This document shows positions 1-8,521 of a stretch of DNA of 43,480 nt, piece by piece. The DNA is taken from contig CACEAQ010000004.1 in NCBI GenBank assembly GCA_902557605.1, positions 1 through 43,480 on the forward strand. Reading direction: 5' to 3'. The DNA is from an uncultured Pelagibacteraceae bacterium. GTDB taxonomy: Bacteria; Pseudomonadota; Alphaproteobacteria; Pelagibacterales; Pelagibacteraceae. Made by a program: the position numbers and the translations under genes. The notes under the pieces were generated by a model. That model searched no databases, had not been told where the DNA came from, and worked only from the letters and a program-made list of their open reading frames with translations. The first letter of the stretch is position 1; each line of letters starts with the position of its first letter.

Positions 1-1503
1 CTAAATGTATACAAAAATTGGAGTGCCATTGTAATAGGCGATGAAGAAAGAGAAAAAATTGAATTTAAACACAAAAGACTAAATGTCTTAGGTTTTAAGA
101 AACATGAAGAAGTTATCAAGATATTTAAAAAAACAAATATATCTGTGGTTTGCTCTAGATGGGAAGAGCCTTTTGGACGTACAAGTTTAGAGTCTGCGAG
201 TTGTGGGTGTGCAGTGATAATCACAAATAGAGGCGGTCTACCTGAAACAATTACTAATGGAGTAATAATAAAAGATCTAACAAAAAAAAATGTTTATGAA
301 GCAATTTCTAATTTAATTAAAAATAAAAAATACAGAAATGAAATTCAAAAACTTTCCGTACAAAATTTTAATCTAACGCATCAAAATGCGACAATTCAAA
401 TTGATGATTACAGAAAAGAAATTTTACAAGATAAATTCAAGAAAAAACTTAATAATTCAAGAAAACTTAAAATTTTACATGTAACTAATTTTAATGAAAG
501 ACATAATGGAAGACTTTTCTATAATACTGGCAAAAGAATTAATAATGGTTTGGTAAGACTTAATCATAGTGTCTTAGAATTTAGCGATAGAGACATTGTT
601 AGTTATTATAGAAAAATAAACGATCTTGATGGTTCAAAAAAACTAAATAATAAATTAATCGAAGTAATAAGTAATTATTTACCAGATTTGATAGTATTTG
701 GCCACGCAGACCTAATAAAAAGAGAAACAATTCAATTTATAAAAAAAACTTATCCAGGTATTAAATTTTGTCAGTGGTTTTTGGATAGGATGGATAATAA
801 ATGGATTAAAAATCTAAATAGATTTAAACATAAATTAGACTTAATGGATGCAAATTTCTGCACTAGCGATCCAAAGAGCCTTAAACTGTTAAAGGAAAAA
901 CCTATTTATTATCTACCAAACCCTGTTGATGAGTCATTTGAAAAATTAAAAAATGATCAAAATCATTATTTGAATAATGATGTTTTTTTCGCAATGAGTC
1001 ATGGAGTACACCGAGGTGTTTTAAAAAAAGGTAAGTTTGATGAAAGAGAAATTTTCATTGAAAAACTAAAAAAACTTACACCAAATATCAAATACGATCT
1101 TTATGGAATGGACAATCTTCAGCCTGTTTGGGCGGATAATTTCATAAACAAAATATCAAAATCTAAAATGGGATTAAATCTAAGTCAAGGTAAAGCAGCT
1201 AAATATTATAGCAGTGATCGTTTCGCACAATTAATTGGTAATGGTTTATTAGTTTTAGTAGATGAGAAAACAAAATTTTCAAATTTTTTAAATAAAGATG
1301 AAATTGTAACTTACAAAAACATTAATGATTTAGCTAAAAAAATAATCAAATTTAATAAAAATGATAGATTGAGGAAAAAAATAGCTAAGAAGGGAAGAGA
1401 AAAATATCATAAGTTTTTTAATTCAAAAATAATTGCCGAGTATATAATTAATAAAACATTTAAAGTTAATTCTAAAGAATATTTCTGGGAAAAAAAGATA
1501 TAA
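1..1503 (+). CDS. Glycosyltransferase, 5'-truncated by window edge; GT4-type C-terminal domain followed by a CgeB-like glycosyltransferase domain
   Basis: Frame is open from base 1 (LNVYKNWSAIVIGDEEREKIEFKHKRLNVLGFKKHEEVIKIFKKTNISVVCSRWEEPFGRTSLESASCGCAVIITNRGGLPE), so the GTG at 145 is not the true start. EPFGRTSLESASCGCAVI is a GT4 nucleotide-sugar binding motif; a second domain begins near KILHVTNFNERHNGRLFYN. Confidence 0.8.
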   Translation, partial: LNVYKNWSAIVIGDEEREKIEFKHKRLNVLGFKKHEEVIKIFKKTNISVVCSRWEEPFGRTSLESASCGCAVIITNRGGLPETITNGVIIKDLTKKNVYEAISNLIKNKKYRNEIQKLSVQNFNLTHQNATIQIDDYRKEILQDKFKKKLNNSRKLKILHVTNFNERHNGRLFYNTGKRINNGLVRLNHSVLEFSDRDIVSYYRKINDLDGSKKLNNKLIEVISNYLPDLIVFGHADLIKRETIQFIKKTYPGIKFCQWFLDRMDNKWIKNLNRFKHKLDLMDANFCTSDPKSLKLLKEKPIYYLPNPVDESFEKLKNDQNHYLNNDVFFAMSHGVHRGVLKKGKFDEREIFIEKLKKLTPNIKYDLYGMDNLQPVWADNFINKISKSKMGLNLSQGKAAKYYSSDRFAQLIGNGLLVLVDEKTKFSNFLNKDEIVTYKNINDLAKKIIKFNKNDRLRKKIAKKGREKYHKFFNSKIIAEYIINKTFKVNSKEYFWEKKI

Positions 1504-1505
1504 TT

Positions 1506-2309
1506 ATGTCTTTAGAAAAATTATTTATTAAGCATAAGTCTGATAAGTTCAGACACAATTATCATGAAATTTATGATCCGTTTTTAAATAAAATTAAAAA
1601 CAAAAGATTAAATATTTTAGAAATAGGAGTATCAGACGGTGCCTCAATTAAAGCCTGGTCTGAATATTTCAAAAAATCAGTAATTGTTGGTATTGATATA
1701 AAAAAAATTGATTTAAAGAAGAAAAATCTAAACAGAAAAAATATTCATATATATCAAGGCTCTCAGTCAGATAATGTTTTTATTAATTTCATTATCAATA
1801 AATATAAAAAATTTGATATTATAATAGATGATGGAAGCCATTATCCAGCTGATGTAATACGTTCATTTAAATTATTGTTTAAATCACTTTCTCTTAAAGG
1901 TTTATATTTTATCGAAGATACACAAACCAGTTATAACCATTTTTTTGGGGGAAATCCTTTTGATTTAAAATATTCAAATACACAAATTAATTTTTTTAAA
2001 AATTTAGCAGACAAAATAAATTACAAAGAGATAGCAAACCCTTTTAAATCAAAATCAGTTTATGACGGGTTAATAAAAAGTGTTTCTTTTTTTCATAATA
2101 TGATTGTTATTAGGAAAGATATTAATAATATTGAAAGTAATCTAGTTTTAAACAATTCTTATGAGAATAAGAGATTTTTAACGAAATTAAAAAGAAATCC
2201 TGAAAAAAAATTTCAATATTTTTTAAAATATAAAATAATATTTAAATTATATACCCTTACATTATATTTATTTAATTTACTAAAAAAGATTATACTTTTG
2301 AGATTTTAG
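1506..2309 (+). CDS. Class I SAM-dependent methyltransferase, MycE/TylF-like
   Basis: KHKSDKFRHNYHEIYDPF, NILEIGVSDGASIKAW (SAM-binding motif I), IIIDDGSHYPADV. Confidence 0.75.
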   Translation: MSLEKLFIKHKSDKFRHNYHEIYDPFLNKIKNKRLNILEIGVSDGASIKAWSEYFKKSVIVGIDIKKIDLKKKNLNRKNIHIYQGSQSDNVFINFIINKYKKFDIIIDDGSHYPADVIRSFKLLFKSLSLKGLYFIEDTQTSYNHFFGGNPFDLKYSNTQINFFKNLADKINYKEIANPFKSKSVYDGLIKSVSFFHNMIVIRKDINNIESNLVLNNSYENKRFLTKLKRNPEKKFQYFLKYKIIFKLYTLTLYLFNLLKKIILLRF

Positions 2310-3179
2310 ATGTTTTCAATTATTATACCAACATTAAATAACTACAATTATTTGAAAATTTGTATAAATAGTATTAAAAAAAATTCAAAGTTTAATCATC
2401 AAATCATTGTTCATGTAAATGTTGGTAAAGATGAAACTAAAAATTTTTTAGAAAAAAATAATATAGAATACACTTTTACTAGTTATAATTCTGGTCTTTG
2501 TGAAGGGGTAAATAATGCATCAAAAAAAGCTACTAATAATTATATTGTTTATTCTCACGATGATTTTTATTTTTGTCCAAATTGGGACGAAGCTCTATAT
2601 AATGAAATAACTTCATTAGGACACGATAAATTTTATTTTTCAAGCACTCAAATAAATACTTTTGGATTCAGAGATTACGATTGTGGTAAAAATTTTGATG
2701 ACTTTAATGAAACTAAATTATTATCAAATCTTACTAAAAAAGAGTTTCCAAATTTACAAGGCTCAACATGGGCACCACATATTGTTCATAAGGATTTGTG
2801 GCTAAAAGCTGGAGGTTTTAGTGAGGAGTTTTTCCCTGGAGCAGGTTCTGACCCTGACTTTAGTCTTAAATTATGGAATCTTGGTATTCGAATTTTTAAG
2901 ATGGTAGGTAACTCAAAAGTCTACCATTTTGAATCAAAAACTTTAAGAGATCCCAGTAAGTTTGAAAATTTTAATTTTAAAGACCTAGGGAGTAAAAGTG
3001 CGAAAATTTTTTTAAGAAAGTGGGGAATTAGCACTAAATTTTTTAGAAAACACTATCTAAGAGCAAACAGTCCTTACGTATCAGAATTAAATGAACCAAA
3101 AAAAAATATATCTTATTTCTTAGAACTTATTATATGCAAACTAAAGTTTTATTATTTAAAATTGAATTTTAAAAACTAA
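2310..3179 (+). CDS. Glycosyltransferase family 2
   Basis: FSIIIPTLNNYNYLKICINSI N-terminus, YIVYSHDDFYF (DxD-like), GGFSEEFFPGAGSDPDFSLKLWNLG acceptor motif. Confidence 0.85.
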   Translation: MFSIIIPTLNNYNYLKICINSIKKNSKFNHQIIVHVNVGKDETKNFLEKNNIEYTFTSYNSGLCEGVNNASKKATNNYIVYSHDDFYFCPNWDEALYNEITSLGHDKFYFSSTQINTFGFRDYDCGKNFDDFNETKLLSNLTKKEFPNLQGSTWAPHIVHKDLWLKAGGFSEEFFPGAGSDPDFSLKLWNLGIRIFKMVGNSKVYHFESKTLRDPSKFENFNFKDLGSKSAKIFLRKWGISTKFFRKHYLRANSPYVSELNEPKKNISYFLELIICKLKFYYLKLNFKN

Positions 3180-3185
3180 CTATAG

Positions 3186-4712
3186 ATGAATATTAAACAA
3201 AAAAAATATGAAATAATTGTTCAAGCAGGAGGTAGCGGGTCTAGACTGAGACATTTTACTTGGAATAAGCCTAAGTGTTTAGTTTCTTATGAGGGAAAAC
3301 CAGTAATATTTTATTTATTTGATCTTTTTCAAAAGTCTAATTTCTATATTGTTGGTGATTATCAAATAGATAAAATTAAAAGATATTTTAAAATTAATGC
3401 GCCTCCAGTAAATTTTAAGATTTATAAAACAATAGAGAAAGGTACCTGTTCTGGTATCAAAGATGCGTTAAAGGACATAAATGAAAAGAAAGAAATATTA
3501 ATATTATGGTCAGATCTTATCGTAAAGAAACTTCCAGTTATAAAAAAAAGTCCAACAATAATTACAACCTCTTCATTCACTTGCAGGTGGTCACTAAAAA
3601 ACAATAAATTAATAGAAAAAACATCAAATAATAACGGCATTCCTGGTATTTTTTATTTTAAAGATAAAAAATTACTTAAAAAAATTCCTAAATCAGGAGA
3701 GTTTGTTAAGTGGTACTCATTAAATATTAAAAATTTCCATCATGTAAAAGTTAATTCATTAAAAGAATTAGGTGATTTTTCAACTATAGAAAAATCATAT
3801 AACAAAATTGGTTTTGGTAGATTTTTTAATAATATTAAAATTGCAAAAAAATATATAATAAAAAAATCAATCGACAAAAATTATAATCATTTAATTGAAA
3901 AAGAGATCAATTGGTACAATGAAGTTTCAAAATTAGGATTTAAGGATATTCCTAAGATTTTTTCAAAAAAACCTTTTAAAATGGAAAAAATAAAGGGAAA
4001 ACATTTATTTGAGATGAATGAGCTTAATACTGCAAAATTTAATAAGATAGTTGAAAATATACTATCGAGTTTAGATAATTTACATTCCAAGAAAAAATCG
4101 GTATCCAATAAAGATGATCTTAATGAAGTTTATATTAATAAAACACTTAAAAGATTAAAATCTGTATCTAAAATAATTCCTAACTTTTCATCTGCTGAAA
4201 CTTTTACTGTTAATGGTACAAAATGTAAAAATTTTTTCTATAAAAGAAATATTGATATTTTAAAGAATGTAAGTGAAGAGTTATATAATAAAAAATTTAG
4301 TGTAATTCATGGTGATCCAACACTCTCTAATCTCTTAATTCAAAACAATTTAAGACCAAAATTTTTTGATCCAAGAGGATATTTTGCTAATAAACCAAGT
4401 ATTATGGGAGATAGTTTTTATGATTTTTCAAAAGTTTATTACTCACTCATAGGAAACTATGACTTGTTTAATAGGAGAAAGTTTAAATTATATATTAATA
4501 ATAATAGTATTGAAATTATGATAGATAATATTTTTCCTGGAAATGTTGAGCAGATATTCAAATCTCATTTTAAATCAAATTTAAGAAGAATAGAAATTAT
4601 TCATTCTCTAATATGGTTATCGTTGAGTGGATATGTCAAAGACGATATAGACTCAATTTTAGCCAGTTTTTACAATGGTATCTACTGGATGAATAGAGCT
4701 TTAAATAAATGA
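3186..4712 (+). CDS. Fused sugar-phosphate/NTP nucleotidyltransferase (N-term) and APH/choline-kinase-like phosphotransferase (C-term)
   Basis: N-term IIVQAGGSGSRLRHFTWNKPKCLVSYEGKPVIFYL; C-term VIHGDPTLSNLLIQ...FFDPRGYFANKPSIMGDSFYDFSKV. Confidence 0.8.
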   Translation: MNIKQKKYEIIVQAGGSGSRLRHFTWNKPKCLVSYEGKPVIFYLFDLFQKSNFYIVGDYQIDKIKRYFKINAPPVNFKIYKTIEKGTCSGIKDALKDINEKKEILILWSDLIVKKLPVIKKSPTIITTSSFTCRWSLKNNKLIEKTSNNNGIPGIFYFKDKKLLKKIPKSGEFVKWYSLNIKNFHHVKVNSLKELGDFSTIEKSYNKIGFGRFFNNIKIAKKYIIKKSIDKNYNHLIEKEINWYNEVSKLGFKDIPKIFSKKPFKMEKIKGKHLFEMNELNTAKFNKIVENILSSLDNLHSKKKSVSNKDDLNEVYINKTLKRLKSVSKIIPNFSSAETFTVNGTKCKNFFYKRNIDILKNVSEELYNKKFSVIHGDPTLSNLLIQNNLRPKFFDPRGYFANKPSIMGDSFYDFSKVYYSLIGNYDLFNRRKFKLYINNNSIEIMIDNIFPGNVEQIFKSHFKSNLRRIEIIHSLIWLSLSGYVKDDIDSILASFYNGIYWMNRALNK

Positions 4713-5074
4713 AAAAAATAAGATTATCCAAAAATTTAAATCACACTTGGTTTATTGATCTTGATGGAACTATTCTTAAACACAACGGATATATTACAGA
4801 TAAGAAAGATACACTGCTAAAAGGTGTAAAGGATTTTTTTAAGAAAATACCTAAAAAAGACAAAGTAATTATTACGACAAGTAGAAAAAAAAAATATCTT
4901 AGAAAAACTAAAAGTTTTTTACAAAAAAACAAAATAAGATTTGATCAAATTATTTATAATTTACCCTATGGAGAAAGAATATTAATAAATGATATAAAAC
5001 CTAAAAATAGATTAAAAACTTCGATAAGTATAAATCTTAAAAGAGATAAAGGTTTTTTAAAATATAAAATCTAA
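4709..5074 (+). CDS. Small HAD-superfamily phosphatase
   Basis: FIDLDGTIL motif I, VIITTSRKK motif II, LINDIKPKN motif IV; overlaps the upstream stop by 4 nt. Confidence 0.75.
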   Translation: MKKIRLSKNLNHTWFIDLDGTILKHNGYITDKKDTLLKGVKDFFKKIPKKDKVIITTSRKKKYLRKTKSFLQKNKIRFDQIIYNLPYGERILINDIKPKNRLKTSISINLKRDKGFLKYKI

Positions 5075-5075
5075 A

Positions 5076-6323
5076 GTGAATAAAAAAAAATTACTATTAT
5101 TGGAAACAGAAATGAGAGGGCCAGGTGGTCATTATTTAGATAATTTACTCGAGTCATTTTTTTTTTTTAAAAAAGATTTTATAATACACGCTATTTTAAA
5201 TAAGACATTTGATAATGAAGGCACGTTCATCCCAAGTGATTTAAAAACACATAAAATTCTTAAAAGGAATAATTTTGAAAAAAAAGAAAATAAGTTCTTA
5301 CATTATTTACAAGAAATATTATCTTTTTTTAAAAGAATTTTGTTTGCAATAATTTTAATTCCTCATTTTATAATACAAAAAAAAATTTTAAATTATTTAA
5401 GCGCACTAGTGTCTAACAGATTTATTTTACCAAGATATTTTTCAGAGATTTATTTCTTTCTTAAAAAGCTAAATTTCACAGAAGAAGATCATATTTTTTT
5501 TCAGACAACTAGAAATAAGCATATGTCATTAGCCAATTTTTTAGCCCGAATTGAGAAAATGCCGAAAATTCATTTAAGAATCTTATATACGCCAGTTGAT
5601 AGGAAGTTTGGGGGATTTTACTATTTTCTAAACAGGATGAAAACTTTTCTCATTAATAAAAAAATTTATTTATATGTGCTAACAAAAAAAAATTTAATTA
5701 CCCTTCAAGATAGACTAAATTCAAACAAAGGAATTTTTTTAAGCAATATACCATGGGTTTTTTTCAATAGGTCTAATAAAAATAGTTTTAAAACAATTGG
5801 TTATATGGGTGATGCAAGAGTGAATAGGGGGTTTAATTACTTGCCAGAGATAATTAAAAAAATAAATTTACTGTCCAAGGATTTCAAATTTATAATACAA
5901 TATTCGAAGGTCAATAACGATGTAAAAACCGCTAGTGATGAGCTTCTTGAATTGGCTAAAACTAATTCTAATGTAACAGTTCATCTTAAATATATGGATT
6001 ATAAAGAATTTAGGGATACCCTCCAAAAGATAGATATAATGCCAATTTTACACAATTCTGATGAAATAAAGCTTGGAAATCCATCTACGATTTACTCAAG
6101 TATAACTCACCAAATACCTATGACTATACCTTCAAATTTAGAGTATATGAAAGATGTTCTTGTACATAAGTCTTATGAAGAAGCCGACAGTGTAGAGGAA
6201 ACAATAAAAAAAATTATCTTAATTAAAAATGATTATGAAAATTATTTAGAAGCTGCAAAAAAAAATTCAAATATTCTACTTAAAATATTCAACGAGGATC
6301 CGCTTAAGAAAAATATAAAATAA
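5076..6323 (+). CDS. Probable glycosyltransferase (GT-B/GT4-like)
   Basis: GTG start; LLETEMRGPGGHYLDNLLESF; C-terminal TIGYMGDARVNRGFNYLPEIIKKI...IMPILHNSDEIKLGNPSTIYSSITHQIPMTIPSNLEYMKDVL resembles a GT-B donor-binding domain. Confidence 0.6.
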   Translation: MNKKKLLLLETEMRGPGGHYLDNLLESFFFFKKDFIIHAILNKTFDNEGTFIPSDLKTHKILKRNNFEKKENKFLHYLQEILSFFKRILFAIILIPHFIIQKKILNYLSALVSNRFILPRYFSEIYFFLKKLNFTEEDHIFFQTTRNKHMSLANFLARIEKMPKIHLRILYTPVDRKFGGFYYFLNRMKTFLINKKIYLYVLTKKNLITLQDRLNSNKGIFLSNIPWVFFNRSNKNSFKTIGYMGDARVNRGFNYLPEIIKKINLLSKDFKFIIQYSKVNNDVKTASDELLELAKTNSNVTVHLKYMDYKEFRDTLQKIDIMPILHNSDEIKLGNPSTIYSSITHQIPMTIPSNLEYMKDVLVHKSYEEADSVEETIKKIILIKNDYENYLEAAKKNSNILLKIFNEDPLKKNIK

Positions 6324-6364
6324 ATTCAAATTATAAACTTTAATATTTTAAATTTATTTTTTAT

Positions 6365-7096
6365 TTATTTAGAATTTATTTTTTCAATATTTTTATAAAA
6401 TTGATAAACTTTACCAATTTGATCAATTTTTGCATCTGTCTTAATTCTATTAGCAAGCATGCTAACAACTACAGTATTTTCTTTTGTATAACCTTTTTTG
6501 GGATCAATTCTATCTAAAGAAGGAGCGTAGTCACGATTATTTTTATCTGCATCTTTGACATATTTAAATCCAAAAACCGGACAAGAATCTCCACTATTTT
6601 CAAAAATTTCTATCAAGTTTTCTTTTGAGAGTTCAAAAGGAACTTTTGCAAGAGATGCTCTTTTCTTAAAGTTATGAAATAATTGATGGTATGGATTTTT
6701 ACGATATCTTTTCATAAAACCTGAATTTTCACAAATTGTGCAAATTGAGAATCTTTTGTTTCCATCTATATCAGTCCATCCAATACATTGACCTTTACGT
6801 GGTCCTGTTTTTAAAGGATTAGTTTTTCTATAATCTTTATAATTTTTATCTATTTTACACATGTTGCAATTTTTGATTTTCAGATATTTAGCAGGAACCC
6901 CATTTTTTATCGGATTTGATTTTCTATAAAACTCTCTGCATTTATGGCAGCAGAAAGAATTCTGATGACCTCCAATAAATAATCCTTTACAATTTTTGCA
7001 ATTTTTTTCTCTTGGTGTCTTAAAACATTTATCACTACAGAATTTACTTTGAGTTTTAATTAACGTTTTCTGACAAATTAGACAAACTTTATTCAT
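6365..7096 (-). CDS. Zinc-ribbon-rich HNH-like endonuclease
   Basis: Multiple CxxC pairs (CLIC, CSDKC, CKNC, CCHKC, CNMC, CTIC) followed by SCPVFGF...YAPSLDRIDPKKGYTKENTVVVSMLANRIKTDA, a phage-type HNH motif. Starts inside the recombinase stop region (8-nt overlap). Confidence 0.7.
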   Translation of the reverse strand: MNKVCLICQKTLIKTQSKFCSDKCFKTPREKNCKNCKGLFIGGHQNSFCCHKCREFYRKSNPIKNGVPAKYLKIKNCNMCKIDKNYKDYRKTNPLKTGPRKGQCIGWTDIDGNKRFSICTICENSGFMKRYRKNPYHQLFHNFKKRASLAKVPFELSKENLIEIFENSGDSCPVFGFKYVKDADKNNRDYAPSLDRIDPKKGYTKENTVVVSMLANRIKTDAKIDQIGKVYQFYKNIEKINSK

Positions 7097-8003
7097 TCGA
7101 TATCTTATTTAATGCATTATTTTTAAACAGATCAGCTTCTTTAATGTATCGTCTAACCATATCAACTGATTTGTGACCGGTCATAGCCATGATGTTTCTT
7201 TCACTGGCTCCATATTCAGCTGTAGTAGTTGCAAAGCCCGACCTAAGACTGTGACCAGCATATTTTTTTTCATCTAAACCTGCGCTTAAAGCATGTTTCT
7301 TTATTATTAAAGCTACATTCTTATCGGATATAGGAAATATTAATTCATTTTTGTTTTCAATCATCCAATGTTTAAGATGATCTACTGGGCAATATTCCAC
7401 ATATTTAAAAGAGGGGATTGCTTTAGTCATTCCTTCTCCAGATTGATCAGATTTTGATTTTTTAACAAAAATTTTTACTCCTTCTTTGACAAATTCAACA
7501 TCATCTCTAGTAATCGCAACTAGTTCTGATCTTCTGAACCCTCCTGAGAAACCTACTAAAATCAAAGATTTGTCTCTTAATTTTTTGAATTCACTCGTTT
7601 TGGAATCATTTATTACTTTAATGATTTGTTTTAAATCATTGAATAATAACGGTTTTTTTGCTTTTTGATGAACGCCTATTTGTCTTTTTATGCCTAATAA
7701 GTTCTCAACTATTATTGGATGTTTGGTATCTAAATAATGACCTTTATATTTATGCATGACATTTATAGACGCTAAACGTCTTTTTAAAGTGCTAAATTTT
7801 GAGTTTTTAGATAAGTGCGTTAGATATAAGGATACAATTTTAGGATCAGTTGGCATGCTTTTCAAACCGTGCTTTGAGCAAAATAATGCAAAGTCACTAA
7901 AATCAGACTTATAAGCTCGAATAGTATTTTTTGCTTTTGATAGCTTTAGATTGTCTAAAGTCTCAATTTCTAATTTTTTTATTTCAGTCGTTAAATCATT
8001 CAT
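7089..8003 (-). CDS. Tyrosine recombinase / phage-type integrase
   Basis: N-terminal SAM-like core-binding domain (NTIRAYKSDFSDFALFC); catalytic set R (GGFRRSEL), K (VKKSKSDQ), HxxR (GHSLRSG), H (TGHKS), Y (RRYIKEA). Confidence 0.9.
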   Translation of the reverse strand: MNDLTTEIKKLEIETLDNLKLSKAKNTIRAYKSDFSDFALFCSKHGLKSMPTDPKIVSLYLTHLSKNSKFSTLKRRLASINVMHKYKGHYLDTKHPIIVENLLGIKRQIGVHQKAKKPLLFNDLKQIIKVINDSKTSEFKKLRDKSLILVGFSGGFRRSELVAITRDDVEFVKEGVKIFVKKSKSDQSGEGMTKAIPSFKYVEYCPVDHLKHWMIENKNELIFPISDKNVALIIKKHALSAGLDEKKYAGHSLRSGFATTTAEYGASERNIMAMTGHKSVDMVRRYIKEADLFKNNALNKISNE

Positions 8004-8006
8004 ATT

Positions 8007-8033
8007 TTTCCGATAACCATTAATTATCGGAAA
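8007..8033. repeat. Perfect inverted repeat, 10-bp arms, 7-bp spacer: tttccgataa-ccattaa-ttatcggaaa
   Basis: Read directly; reverse complement of tttccgataa is ttatcggaaa. Lies 3 bp upstream of the integrase start codon (8001-8003). Confidence 0.9.
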
Positions 8034-8054
8034 TAATATAATAAGTGATTTTAG

Positions 8055-8246
8055 ATGTCAATACGTATAATTTTAAGGGCTATGATAAAGTTTATTCTTC
8101 CCATAGTAATATTTTTAGTAGCAGTTTACGGAATTTCATACTTCTGGACTAACTCGAGTTTAAAAGGCAAAAAAATGATTGCTCTAGGCTCAATAACAGC
8201 CCTAATAATAGGCATATCTTTAACTATTTTCTTTATATTTGACTAA
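8055..8246 (+). CDS. Small membrane protein, two predicted TM helices
   Basis: 63 aa, IKFILPIVIFLVAVYGISYFW and MIALGSITALIIGISLTIFFIF hydrophobic; stop overlaps the start of the next gene by 1 nt. Confidence 0.6.
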   Translation: MSIRIILRAMIKFILPIVIFLVAVYGISYFWTNSSLKGKKMIALGSITALIIGISLTIFFIFD

Positions 8247-8521
8247 TGAAACTAGTAGGAACTGAATTTCAGCGTAAAGTATGGGCTTATTTAAAGAAAA
8301 TACCTAGTGGAAGTGTAAAAACGTACTCAGAAGTGGCAAAAGCCATTGGAAAACCGCGTGCTGTGCGTGCTGTGGCCAATGCTATAGGAAAAAACCCCTA
8401 TGCACCCAAAATACCTTGCCATAGAGTGATTAGATCTGACGGATCGCTTGGCGGCTATTCAGGCAAAGGAGGGGTAAAAAAAAAGAGATTTTTGCTTCTA
8501 AAGGAGGGTATAACGCTCTAG
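8246..8521 (+). CDS. MGMT/Ogt-family methylated-DNA-cysteine methyltransferase, DNA-binding/catalytic domain only
   Basis: FQRKVWAYLKKIPSGSVKTYSEVAKAIGKPRAVRAVANAIGKNPYAPKIPCHRVIRSDGSLGGYSGG-like; PCHRV active-site cysteine present. Confidence 0.88.
   Translation: MKLVGTEFQRKVWAYLKKIPSGSVKTYSEVAKAIGKPRAVRAVANAIGKNPYAPKIPCHRVIRSDGSLGGYSGKGGVKKKRFLLLKEGITL

Noticed and set aside
4885-4894. A10 run in the HAD gene as a contingency locus
   Set aside because: Same reason: homopolymers are common at this AT content and no interrupted reading frame is seen.
5157-5168. T12 run near the 5' end of a glycosyltransferase, possible phase-variation tract
   Set aside because: Runs of 10-11 T also occur in core genes in this window (sdhE ~21300, gyrA ~28540, scpB ~39845), so base composition explains it without strain data.
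6324-6364. Possible second att/recombination site at the distal end of the HNH gene
   Set aside because: I compared this gap with 8004-8054 and found no repeat of the palindrome arms, only AT-rich similarity.
6899-7340. Partial ttatcgga matches inside the HNH (~6907) and integrase (~7321) genes as additional half-sites
   Set aside because: Only 8-10 bp matches within coding sequence and no paired opposite arm; expected by chance or codon usage.
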